Source: DMER64 sp964600385 (GTDB taxonomy: Bacteria > Bacteroidota > Bacteroidia > Bacteroidales > UBA932). Taken from it: a DNA stretch of 36,173 bases. The notes below the pieces were generated by a model. That model was not told where the DNA came from. It did no database searches and saw only the letters and a list, made by a program, of their open reading frames with translations. The position numbers were made by a program, and so were the translations under genes. The stretch lies in NCBI GenBank assembly GCA_964600385.1, contig CAZRJC010000018.1, positions 1-36,173 on the forward strand, written 5' to 3'. Positions 24,826 through 32,820 of the stretch are shown here, piece after piece (the stretch's first letter is position 1; each line of letters starts with the position of its first letter).

Positions 24826-25311
24826 TTATTCTTCAGTTAGTTTTTCTTCATTAATTATATCTGCCTGCACATTGTCTGTAAGTATGTGGTCTTTTATCTT
24901 CTTCATATATGGCGACTTGCGGAATACCATGAGGTCTGCCAGAAAATAATTGGCCAGGCCCGATATTAGCAGCGCCAGAAGATTACAATAAACCACATCG
25001 AGGTGGAACAACCGTTCAAACAGCAACAGGCAGCCCATTTTTATACCAAACCCTCCTATGGAAGAGAGATTGAAATATAAAAGCCGGATAAAAAATGTTT
25101 TGGTTCCTTTGTTTTCTAAACGCATGTTCCATATCCAGAAGTACGAAAAGCAGAAGTTGCTGAACATGGCCACTTCAAAGGATATGGCAGGTGATATTAT
25201 GTATACGCCAACATAAGATGAAAAGATATAATTGGATAAGAGCCATAAGATGATTGTATCTACCAGTGTCCCAAATAACCGGCTGACAACAAACTTAATA
25301 TATCTTGTCAT
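24826..25311 (-). CDS. GtrA-like membrane protein
   Basis: The protein has 161 residues with four hydrophobic segments (about 8-28, 36-58, 75-97, 104-124). GtrA-family features are the FVVSRLFGTLVDTIILWLL start, NFCFSYFWIW, and LANYFLADLMVFR at the end of the last helix. A charged 35-residue tail follows. GtrA proteins are thought to help move lipid-linked sugars across the inner membrane. Encoded between a CDP-alcohol transferase and SPT, it may handle a sphingolipid head group or precursor; this is inference. Its start overlaps the upstream stop by four bases. Confidence 0.8.
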   Translation of the reverse strand: MTRYIKFVVSRLFGTLVDTIILWLLSNYIFSSYVGVYIISPAISFEVAMFSNFCFSYFWIWNMRLENKGTKTFFIRLLYFNLSSIGGFGIKMGCLLLFERLFHLDVVYCNLLALLISGLANYFLADLMVFRKSPYMKKIKDHILTDNVQADIINEEKLTEE

Positions 25312-26015
25312 TGTATATCGGCGTTCTTTTTATAAGGTTTTGGCGGGTCAATTTTTTCGTACTCTTTTTTATAAATAACAAAATTCACAAAATGAACAGT
25401 AAAAAGGATCCCTGCTATCGCAATGCAGATGACGTCAATCAGGCTGAACGTCCTGCCTGCAAGGGATAACAGAGGCCTCTGGGATGGCAAATATATAAAC
25501 ATTGTGTTTATAATGATAACAATGAGCCTGAATTCTGTGGGGCCAAACAGCCCATAGGAGATCTTGAACTCTCCCTTCAGATGAGCATTGATATACGTAA
25601 AAATAGACAGCACAAGGTAACCCGCTAGAATGAGCAGAGCAATAGAGAGTGATACAATGGGAGACAAACCGGCCCCGATGCACATTAGGGAAATGGTAAT
25701 GGCGTCAATATTATGATCAATAAAAAAACCGTATACCGGCCGCTGGGTATTCCTCACACGGGCCAGTGTCCCGTCCAGACTGTCCCCGTACCAGTTAATG
25801 ACAAGCCCGAACGAGGCGAGCCATAAAAACCGGATATCCAGGTTTGATAAAACATAGGCAACTGCCGTAACAACAGCACCCATTAATCCGATAAAAGTCA
25901 GATGGTCTGAATTAATCCGGTCCGGAAGCTTTTTGGCCATCTTTACCAGAAGCTTCTTTTCAATGGTGCTCAGGAAAGAAGTCTGGATTCTGATCTCAGC
26001 ATGTTTTTCTTTCAT
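25308..26015 (-). CDS. CDP-alcohol phosphotransferase, possible sphingolipid head-group enzyme
   Basis: The protein has 235 residues with about six hydrophobic segments. The active-site signature of the family, D-x2-D-G-x2-A-R ... G-x3-D-x3-D, is present: D78, D81, G82, A85, R86, G96, D100 and D104, with one residue more than the usual eight between Arg and Gly. These enzymes move a phospho-alcohol between CDP-linked donor and acceptor. In this operon the acceptor or donor may be a ceramide or an inositol/glycerol phosphate. The start overlaps the TetR gene by 20 bases. Confidence 0.85.
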   Translation of the reverse strand: MKEKHAEIRIQTSFLSTIEKKLLVKMAKKLPDRINSDHLTFIGLMGAVVTAVAYVLSNLDIRFLWLASFGLVINWYGDSLDGTLARVRNTQRPVYGFFIDHNIDAITISLMCIGAGLSPIVSLSIALLILAGYLVLSIFTYINAHLKGEFKISYGLFGPTEFRLIVIIINTMFIYLPSQRPLLSLAGRTFSLIDVICIAIAGILFTVHFVNFVIYKKEYEKIDPPKPYKKNADIQ

Positions 26016-26610
26016 CGCTATATGTTTTTGATTTTTTCACACTATTGACAATCAATATAGAAAACTCTTCGAGGCCTTTCTTATATTCGTCATACTTGTG
26101 CTGCAGGAACAAGTGCACGTCCAGGCCCGAGATAATCATCATGAGAATATCTACGGTGGCCGGAACGCTCTTTATGGAGAAGAAGCCTTCGTCCTGTCCC
26201 CTGGTTAACATGGTCGCCAGCTGCAATCGCTCAAATTCAGTGAATCGCTCCCGGGTGCCGGTAACAAAACGGTATTTGTCAAAAAACTCGGTCTGAAGCG
26301 TTTCCTGGTAATTCACTGCATTTTTCAACAGAAGAAACCGTTTTAGAATATATCTTTTGAGCATGCTCATTGAGTCGTTGCTCCCGGCCATCTCTTTTGA
26401 CAATTCGGTCTGAACAGTATCCAGTTCCTTTTCCAGGACTGCGTTAAAAAGCTCTTCCTTACTGTTGAAATAGTAATACAGAAGCCCTTTTGCCTTGTGA
26501 ATATGCCGGGCGATCTCATCCATGGTCGTTTTCCGAAATCCGAATTTCGAAAAAAAACGGGTAGCCGATGTTACAATCTGATCCCTGACCTGGCTCTCAT
26601 TCTCTGTCAT
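25996..26610 (-). CDS. TetR-family regulator heading the sphingolipid operon
   Basis: The protein has 204 residues. The N-terminal TetR helix-turn-helix (about residues 8-54) includes ATRFFSKFGFRKTTMDEIARHIHKAKGLLYYYFNSKEELF, given here only as the span between residues 16 and 55 with key words KTTMDEIA and LYYYFNSKEELF. The helical ligand domain fills the rest. It is the first gene of the six-gene cluster and may sense a fatty acyl-CoA or lipid, as several TetR regulators do. A -7 element is seen 27 bases upstream. Autoregulation is likely but not shown. Confidence 0.9.
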   Translation of the reverse strand: MTENESQVRDQIVTSATRFFSKFGFRKTTMDEIARHIHKAKGLLYYYFNSKEELFNAVLEKELDTVQTELSKEMAGSNDSMSMLKRYILKRFLLLKNAVNYQETLQTEFFDKYRFVTGTRERFTEFERLQLATMLTRGQDEGFFSIKSVPATVDILMMIISGLDVHLFLQHKYDEYKKGLEEFSILIVNSVKKSKTYSDERKTC

Positions 26611-26636
26611 ATTATTGACGATTTTGGTTCTAAGGT

Positions 26637-26644
26637 CAAATATA
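26637..26644 (-). promoter_or_regulatory. candidate -7 element of the TetR-sphingolipid operon
   Basis: TATATTTG on the minus strand matches TAnnTTTG fully and lies 26 bases before the TetR ATG. No clear TTTG is found 19-21 bases upstream. The site lies only 24 bases from the plus-strand promoter at 26668, so a regulator bound here could affect both directions. Confidence 0.4.
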
Positions 26645-26667
26645 GTAAAAAACTTTTTATTTGGCTA

Positions 26668-26698
26668 TTGACTTTTAATAATATAATGACGAACTTTG
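26668..26698 (+). promoter_or_regulatory. candidate promoter of the GLPGLI gene
   Basis: TTG at 26668-26670 is followed after 20 bases by GAACTTTG at 26691-26698. The layout fits -33/-7, with TA replaced by GA. The surrounding 44 bases are about 84 percent identical to the region upstream of the gene at 27788, which supports function. Confidence 0.5.
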
Positions 26699-26773
26699 TT
26701 ATCTTGTTATTTGTGAAGCTCTTGTCCTTTTAGCTTCACGTTATCTGTTCCTGATATAATTATTCCCGATTCT

Positions 26774-27631
26774 ATGAAAGTTTTTATTTCGCTTTTGTTT
26801 ATTGTATTATTCTGCCATCCATGTTTTTGTCAGAATAGAGTAGTTAGTGCCAGAAACCCGCAGGATCAGATTCCCATTGATTCTTGTTTATACAGTATAA
26901 CCTATACCTACCATTATGCAAACGACACAACCGGTACAGTCCGGCTGTTCGACAAACAGGTACTCGAAATAGGGACAAATACAGTTCACTATTACAGCAA
27001 AAATGCGGCCCTTATAGATTCCATCATGTTTCAGGCCGTAGACCCCGTAAAGGCGCGAAAGTCCTTCGCCGCTAATGAGCGGGAATTATATGAAGATATT
27101 TATTGGCATTACCCGCATAAAGATTCCATCTCGGTTTATACCGGTCTTGTGAATGCAGATTATCTGTACAAAGAACCTATCCCGTCAATGGATTGGAAAC
27201 TGACAGGAAATATTTGTTCCATCCTCGGATATACGTGTCTCTCCGCTTCTGCCCGGTTCCGGGGACGCAGTTATGAAGTCTGGTTTGCTCCTGAGGTTCC
27301 TGTTTCCCCGGGGCCCTGGAAGTTCAACGGGCTGCCGGGGCTTATCCTAAAAGCCCGGGACGAGGCAGGTTTGTTCGTCTGGGAAGCCCAAAGCGTTTCC
27401 CGTAAACAGAATAAAAAAATCCACGTACTTAATCCTCGTTTCAATAAGATTATTGAAACAACACGTCCGGAACTGGTCAGATTACAGGAAAAAAGATGGA
27501 AGGATCCCGCTGGTCTTTACGTTCAGCAAGGACATGCAATGCACGTCCTTGATGGCAAAACAGGAAAAACTTTTAAAATGTCCCCCGGGCAATTTGTATT
27601 ACCTTATATTCCTATCCCGGAACTGGAATAA
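26774..27631 (+). CDS. GLPGLI-family secreted protein
   Basis: The protein has 285 residues, with signal peptide MKVFISLLFIVLFCHPCFC. The family name motif is present as FNGLPGLILKA near residue 195, inside the typical APEVPVSPGPWKF context. The family is confined to Bacteroidota and has no established function; its members are exported and beta-rich. The gene stands alone between the divergent TetR gene and the thioredoxin-fold lipoprotein gene, and shares an unusually similar promoter with the latter. Confidence 0.9.
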   Translation: MKVFISLLFIVLFCHPCFCQNRVVSARNPQDQIPIDSCLYSITYTYHYANDTTGTVRLFDKQVLEIGTNTVHYYSKNAALIDSIMFQAVDPVKARKSFAANERELYEDIYWHYPHKDSISVYTGLVNADYLYKEPIPSMDWKLTGNICSILGYTCLSASARFRGRSYEVWFAPEVPVSPGPWKFNGLPGLILKARDEAGLFVWEAQSVSRKQNKKIHVLNPRFNKIIETTRPELVRLQEKRWKDPAGLYVQQGHAMHVLDGKTGKTFKMSPGQFVLPYIPIPELE

Positions 27632-27727
27632 ACCATGTTTTATCCCAGGGAAGCGAAACTTTTGAAATTTATCTAGCTGATCTACTTTAGTTTAACACCC
27701 ATTTTAGCGAAACTTTTTCTCCGTCTA

Positions 27728-27758
27728 TTGACTTTTCATATTATAATGTCGAGCTTTG
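27728..27758 (+). promoter_or_regulatory. candidate promoter of the thioredoxin-fold lipoprotein gene
   Basis: TTG at 27728-27730, a 20-base gap and GAGCTTTG at 27751-27758 repeat the arrangement at 26668-26698, with about 37 of 44 bases equal in the aligned stretch. The ATG lies 29 bases downstream of the -7 element. Confidence 0.5.
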
Positions 27759-27787
27759 CTATAGTGTTGAAATTTAATTTTTTAAGT

Positions 27788-29284
27788 ATGAAACTAAGAA
27801 AAATTTCTCTGTTGACATTATCGCTTGTGATGCTTGGCTTTTACAGCTGCACGGACAAGCCTACGGTAATCAGCGGCTCTTTTAATCGGGATGTGGATTT
27901 TATCCTGCTCAGTAATCCTGAATTAGCTATTTGTCATGAAGATTTTTTAGACACCATTTTCCTTGACAATCAAAAAAGTTTTGAATTATCACTGGACTTA
28001 AAGGAAGACCGTTTCTTTATCTTACGAATTCCGAACCTAAATCCCTTTCTAAATAATGACATCATATTACCTGTACAGGCCGGGGGAAAGTACCATATTA
28101 CATTCGGAAAAGAAAAGAATTATATGGTTAGCGGAACAAACGAAGAGGGAATACGAAAATATCAGTCTTTATTGACAACAAAAAGTATTCAATGGAATAC
28201 ATTTAACAGCGACTCTTTATCGCGGGAAGAAATCATTGAAAAAAGAAAACAGGAAGAATTAGAGCCCTTTATTAATTTGCTTGAAGAAAAAAAGATTACC
28301 CCTTCTTTTTATACCTTGATTGAGAACGACCGGACTTGTTTATATGCATACGTTTCTGCCTGGTTGTATTCGTGGGACGTACTGAGAATACTCAGGAACA
28401 GGGATGACAATAATTATGAAGCAAAAATGGCTGAGATAGTCGGTTCACTCACAAATTTTTATGATATCTATAAACCAGATGACATCAATATGATGAAGTC
28501 CCCGCAATGGAAGAGTTATGCATTATTCATGTATACAAACATTTACAAGCAATATTTATTCAACAAGGTCAATAAAACCAATGTAGAAGGTCTATTGTCC
28601 GTTGAGCATATGCCCTTTTGGTTTGAACAGATAAAGGAATCTTTCCGGGGAAATGCCCTGGAGGCTGCGTTGTCTTTGTTCTTATATGAAGAAGGGGGGC
28701 TCAAAGGTTGTGGCGAATCGAGTATCCCATATTATGACTACTTTCTGGAACAATTTCCCGAAAGCCCCTATCTGAAATACATAAAAAATCAAATGGAGGA
28801 AACAATCTCTTTTTACGAAGAAAAATTGTTTGATCCTTCGGTGCATTTTGTGGAGAACCGCGATTCCATAGATACTTTTCAGGAACTCCTTGCTCTGTTC
28901 AGGGGTAAAAGATTGTACGTGGACGTATGGGCCACCTGGTGCGGGCCCTGCCGGATACAATTTGAATACAAAGATTTGCTGGAACCCATCTTACAAAGAA
29001 ATGACATTACACCTCTCTACATTTCCATAGACTACGACGACAAGCAGAAAACAACGTGGGAAGCACTCATTAAAAGCTATAATCTGCGAGGTTATCACTT
29101 CCGCGCCAACAAATCGTTTCTCGAAGATATAAACCGGATTTATGCCCCTGATAACAACGACCCGGAAGGCAAAAAATCATTTTCAATCCCGTGGTATCTG
29201 CTAATAGATGAAAAAGGAAATATCGTGCACAAAAAATTCAAAAAGCCTTCTGAACTTGTTAAAGACACCCTCGCCATTTTCTGA
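27788..29284 (+). CDS. lipoprotein with C-terminal thioredoxin-like (TlpA/ResA type) domain
   Basis: The protein has 498 residues from ATG 27788. An in-frame ATG at 27728 would place the leader across the promoter and bury the signal peptide. MKLRKISLLTLSLVMLGFYSC is a lipoprotein signal. The first 350 residues resemble the DUF4369-plus-helical N-terminal part found in Bacteroidota TlpA-like proteins. The thioredoxin fold begins near residue 370 with VWATWCGPC; the redox pair is C385 and C388. A cis-Pro-like SIPWYLL follows near residue 468. It likely reduces or exchanges disulfides in the cell envelope. Its partner proteins are unknown. Confidence 0.85.
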   Translation: MKLRKISLLTLSLVMLGFYSCTDKPTVISGSFNRDVDFILLSNPELAICHEDFLDTIFLDNQKSFELSLDLKEDRFFILRIPNLNPFLNNDIILPVQAGGKYHITFGKEKNYMVSGTNEEGIRKYQSLLTTKSIQWNTFNSDSLSREEIIEKRKQEELEPFINLLEEKKITPSFYTLIENDRTCLYAYVSAWLYSWDVLRILRNRDDNNYEAKMAEIVGSLTNFYDIYKPDDINMMKSPQWKSYALFMYTNIYKQYLFNKVNKTNVEGLLSVEHMPFWFEQIKESFRGNALEAALSLFLYEEGGLKGCGESSIPYYDYFLEQFPESPYLKYIKNQMEETISFYEEKLFDPSVHFVENRDSIDTFQELLALFRGKRLYVDVWATWCGPCRIQFEYKDLLEPILQRNDITPLYISIDYDDKQKTTWEALIKSYNLRGYHFRANKSFLEDINRIYAPDNNDPEGKKSFSIPWYLLIDEKGNIVHKKFKKPSELVKDTLAIF

Positions 29285-29505
29285 CTCATTTCCCAAATGC
29301 TGAGGGGAAATACCTGGCCGAAGATTCTTTCCGGGACCAACTATCTATTATCTTATCTCCGTGGATGATCTCTCTGGTAGTTTTAGCTATCCTTACCGGA
29401 ATAATACTTTGCGTTTCATGGTTTTCTTCCAGACAGTCAATGATATCAGATTTTTCTTTATTTTTATACGCTGGCAGAAAGCACTACTTATCAGAGACAG
29501 CCATT
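29285..29505 (+). other. gap with an open frame preceding the binding-protein gene
   Basis: The frame of the binding protein stays open backwards through this gap and encodes a probable membrane helix (MISLVVLAILTGIILCVSW from 29365) followed by a polar stretch. It may be a remnant of another gene, a chance frame, or a longer N-terminus. No promoter or terminator is evident. Confidence 0.3.
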
Positions 29506-30564
29506 ATGAGATCACACTCTTTCACTCCGTTTCGTTCTCAGGCATTTATCCTTATGTGTATTCTGTTCGTGGTTTTCGGATGTAAGACCAGAAGCGCCGG
29601 TCCTCCCGGTTCTTCGGAGAGCATCGACACTTTGGCAACAGAAACCACGGAATACAAGGGAAAGATGCGGAATGTGACCTTTTTGCCCTATTGGGTATCC
29701 AATGCCCAGTTTGCCGGATATTATGTGGCCAGAGAAAAAGGCATCTACAAAAAATACGGAATCAATTTGGAGATCATTCCGTATGAACCATTCAACACAC
29801 CTTCGGATCTTATCTCTTCCGGGAAGGCCGATTTTGCAGCTCTCTGGTTGGTAAATGCGATTGAATTGAAAGCAAAGGGCACAGATATCGTCAATATTGC
29901 CCAACCCTCAACCCGTTCCTCGGCCATGCTCCTGACCAAAAAATCGAGCGGCATTGATTCCATACCCCAAATGGAAGGAAAACGAGTGGGCATTTGGGCA
30001 GGTTATGAACTCCAACCCAAGGCGTTCTTTAGTGAATACAAAGTGAATGTCACTATAGTTCCCATTGGCAGTACCAATAACCTGTTCCTTGCAGGTGGTG
30101 TGGATATCACCATTGCCAACTGGTTCGATGAATATCATACTATCTTAAACTCGGGATATGACCCTGAAGACCTGAATGCCTTTTTCTTTGCAGATTTCGG
30201 CTTGAACTTTTTGGAAGACGGGATCTATTGTTTGTCCGATATGCGTGAAAACGACCCACAGTTGTGTGCCGATTTTCTTAAAGCGACGCTTGAAGGTTGG
30301 AGGTATGCCTTTGATCATGAGGAAGAAGCCATCGACATCGTAGTGCAATATGCCCATAAAGACAAACTGCCTGTTAACAAGGTTCATCAGGGATGGATGC
30401 TCGACCGCTACCAAGACCTGTATCTACCCAAGGGGAAGACTGAGTTCAACGAGTTGCTTTTGCTTCAGGATTATACATTTGCCGGGAAGGTGTTACAAGA
30501 TGCCGGACTGATTGAAGAGCTCCCTCCCTATAATTCGTTTTTTATTCCAAATAACAAGAACTGA
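29506..30564 (+). CDS. NMT1/THI5-like substrate-binding lipoprotein
   Basis: The protein has 352 residues from ATG 29506, which gives a lipoprotein signal ending VVFGC (Cys26). An open frame continues far upstream but would bury this signal. The body is a periplasmic binding fold of the NMT1/THI5/SsuA type: FLPYWVSNAQFAGYYVAREK, GINLEIIPYE, SGKADFAALWL, and GKRVGIWAG at the start of the second lobe. Relatives deliver pyrimidine, taurine or other small ligands to ABC permeases. No permease or ATPase is near; instead a histidine kinase begins 5 bases after the stop. A sensory role for the pair is likely. Confidence 0.85.
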   Translation: MRSHSFTPFRSQAFILMCILFVVFGCKTRSAGPPGSSESIDTLATETTEYKGKMRNVTFLPYWVSNAQFAGYYVAREKGIYKKYGINLEIIPYEPFNTPSDLISSGKADFAALWLVNAIELKAKGTDIVNIAQPSTRSSAMLLTKKSSGIDSIPQMEGKRVGIWAGYELQPKAFFSEYKVNVTIVPIGSTNNLFLAGGVDITIANWFDEYHTILNSGYDPEDLNAFFFADFGLNFLEDGIYCLSDMRENDPQLCADFLKATLEGWRYAFDHEEEAIDIVVQYAHKDKLPVNKVHQGWMLDRYQDLYLPKGKTEFNELLLLQDYTFAGKVLQDAGLIEELPPYNSFFIPNNKN

Positions 30565-30569
30565 CCGCC

Positions 30570-32657
30570 ATGAGCTATTTTTCGCGTAAGAAGGGATTGG
30601 CCTTCAGGTTAATACTCTATGTTTTCTCCAGCATCTCCATTATCTTTCTGCTCATTTTTGCTTATAACTATTACATCACAGACAAAATAGTCCACCAGAA
30701 TCTGGTTAAGAACGCTCAGGACATCACCGCTTCCACCGTACTAAGGGTAGAGAAAGTCCTTGGCGCCGTCCAGAAGATCCCCCTCAACTACTCCAAAACC
30801 ATAGAGGCATCCGATTTTTCGCAGGAACAAATATTCCGCCTGGTACACCAGATGGTGGAGACAAACCCCGAAGTGTATGGAGCCACCCTGGCCTTTGAAC
30901 CGTACGCTTACGACATGTCCCGAAAAAACTTCTCGCCCAATTTCTGTCGTACGGACAGCGGCATTACCTTCAGTTATATTGAGGACGACTATTTTTCCCT
31001 GGACTGGTACCAGATCCCTAAAGAGCTGAACAAGGCATGTTGGAGTGAACCCTACTACGATGAGGGAGCCGGTAATGCAGTAATGTCCACCTATTCTGTG
31101 CCCATTTACAAAGAAGAAAACGGCCGAAAAAAAATCACCGCGATTCTCACCGCAGACGTTTCTCTCGATTGGTTACAGGATGCCATGGACTCCATAAAGA
31201 TCTGCGAAACAGGCTACGGATATATCATTTCCTCCAACGGAACCATCGTGACCCATCCCAAACGGGAAATGATCATGAACGAGACCATCTTCAGTATTTC
31301 CGATTCCCAGAGATCGCCTTTGCTCCGGGAAGTGGGGAAAAACATGATTCGCGGAGAATCCAGCTTCGCCGAATTTGAATACCACAATGTCAATACCGGG
31401 AAACTCAGTTGGCTGGCCTACGCGCCCATTCCCACCAATGGCTGGTCGGTAGGTATTGTGTTCCCTGTGGACGAATTTATGGCCGATGTCAACAAGCTGA
31501 CAATGAATTTAGTGGCTCTTTGCGTGATCGGTCTGTCCTTTGTTCTGTTTGTGATCATTCTCATTGCCCGGTCCATCACCGGGCCATTGAGAACGCTTAC
31601 CAATGCAGCCGGGAACTTTGCCCAGGGTGATTTCAATGTTCAGTTGCCACATATTACGTCGCACGATGAGATCGGACGGCTCAACGACTCGTTCATATAC
31701 ATGCAGAAGGCTCTTGCCTCCACCATCAATGACCTTAAGGAAGCTTCGGAGAAGCTGAAAGCATCCTACGATAAACTCGAAGAGTACAACCGCACTCTGG
31801 AACAGAAAGTGGACGAGCGTACCTCCGAACTGAGAAAGAAAAACGACGAACTTGTGTCCGCCCAGGCTCAGCTGGTGCAATCCGAAAAAATGGCCTCGCT
31901 GGGCCAACTCACCGCTGGCATTGCCCACGAGATCAAGAACCCACTAAATTTTGTGAACAACTTTGCCGAACTCACGGTGGATCTTGCCACCGAACTTAGG
32001 GAAGAACTCGATAAACTCACCGAAAATCTCACGGCGAAGGATAGAGACTACCTGCAGAGAATTCTCGACGACATCACTAATAATGCAAAGAAAATCAGTG
32101 ACCATGGAAAGCGGGCTGACAGCATCGTAAAGGGTATGCTGCTCCATTCCCGCGGGAAAGCTGGCGAAAAACAACCCACCGACATCAATGCGTTGCTGGC
32201 CGAATACATCAACCTGGGATACCATGGAATGCGGGCCCGGGACGCCAATTTCAACCTAAAGATCCAGGCAGACTACGATCCTGCCGTTGGCATGGTCAAC
32301 GCTGTCCCGCAAGACCTGAGCCGTGTATTCCTGAATACCATCAACAACGCCTGCTATTCCACTAATGAAAAGAAAAAGGTACGTAAGGACGCCTACTTCC
32401 CCGTTTTGCGCGCCACCACCAAAAATCTGGGAGATAAGGTGGAAATACGGATATGGGATAACGGTACGGGCATCCCGCAGGAAATCATCGATAAGATCTT
32501 CAACCCGTTCTTTACCACCAAACCTGCAGGACAGGGAACCGGACTGGGGCTTTCACTCAGCTTTGACATTGTCGTACAGGAGCACCAGGGCCAGATGAAC
32601 GTTAACTCTACTGTTGGAGAATATGCCGAATTTGTCATTGTTATCCCCAAATTTTAA
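30570..32657 (+). CDS. dCache-HAMP sensor histidine kinase
   Basis: The protein has 695 residues. Helix 1 spans about 12-36, and an extracytoplasmic dCache domain about 40-300 (DWYQIP, WSEPYYDEG, STYSVPIY, ILTADVSLDWL). Helix 2 is at about 311-333, HAMP at 334-387, and a coiled coil at 388-440. HisKA follows with H453 in GIAHEIKNPLNFVNNF. The HATPase domain has N-box INNACYS (591-597), G1 WDNGTGIP (629-636) and G2 GQGTGLGLS. All catalytic motifs are intact. There is no fused receiver domain and no response-regulator gene in the window. It starts 5 bases after the binding-protein gene, so the two are almost certainly co-transcribed, and the binding protein may present its ligand to the dCache domain. 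Confidence 0.9.
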   Translation: MSYFSRKKGLAFRLILYVFSSISIIFLLIFAYNYYITDKIVHQNLVKNAQDITASTVLRVEKVLGAVQKIPLNYSKTIEASDFSQEQIFRLVHQMVETNPEVYGATLAFEPYAYDMSRKNFSPNFCRTDSGITFSYIEDDYFSLDWYQIPKELNKACWSEPYYDEGAGNAVMSTYSVPIYKEENGRKKITAILTADVSLDWLQDAMDSIKICETGYGYIISSNGTIVTHPKREMIMNETIFSISDSQRSPLLREVGKNMIRGESSFAEFEYHNVNTGKLSWLAYAPIPTNGWSVGIVFPVDEFMADVNKLTMNLVALCVIGLSFVLFVIILIARSITGPLRTLTNAAGNFAQGDFNVQLPHITSHDEIGRLNDSFIYMQKALASTINDLKEASEKLKASYDKLEEYNRTLEQKVDERTSELRKKNDELVSAQAQLVQSEKMASLGQLTAGIAHEIKNPLNFVNNFAELTVDLATELREELDKLTENLTAKDRDYLQRILDDITNNAKKISDHGKRADSIVKGMLLHSRGKAGEKQPTDINALLAEYINLGYHGMRARDANFNLKIQADYDPAVGMVNAVPQDLSRVFLNTINNACYSTNEKKKVRKDAYFPVLRATTKNLGDKVEIRIWDNGTGIPQEIIDKIFNPFFTTKPAGQGTGLGLSLSFDIVVQEHQGQMNVNSTVGEYAEFVIVIPKF

Positions 32658-32773
32658 GTGCAGCATTTTCATAACAGATATTGAGTTGGCCAGACAAGCC
32701 AAATTACCGAAATAATTATAGCCAACTTGGTGAATAAACAATCGTAATTCTCTATATAATAAAGAAATTACGT

Positions 32774-32781
32774 TATCTTTG
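32774..32781 (+). promoter_or_regulatory. candidate -7 element upstream of the DUF4143 ATPase
   Basis: TATCTTTG matches TAnnTTTG fully and lies 39 bases before the ATG. The -33 position holds no good TTTG. The 163-base gap between the kinase and this gene contains nothing else recognisable apart from TTGGC/GCCAA arms around 32689. Confidence 0.4.
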
Positions 32782-32820
32782 TAACAACAAAAGCCGGTAG
32801 GACTAATCAATAAAAAAAAT

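Noticed and set aside
26668..26688. TTGACT followed by TATAAT, a possible sigma-70 promoter
   Set aside because: The spacing is only 8 bases, far below the 16-18 needed; the -33/-7 reading fits better.
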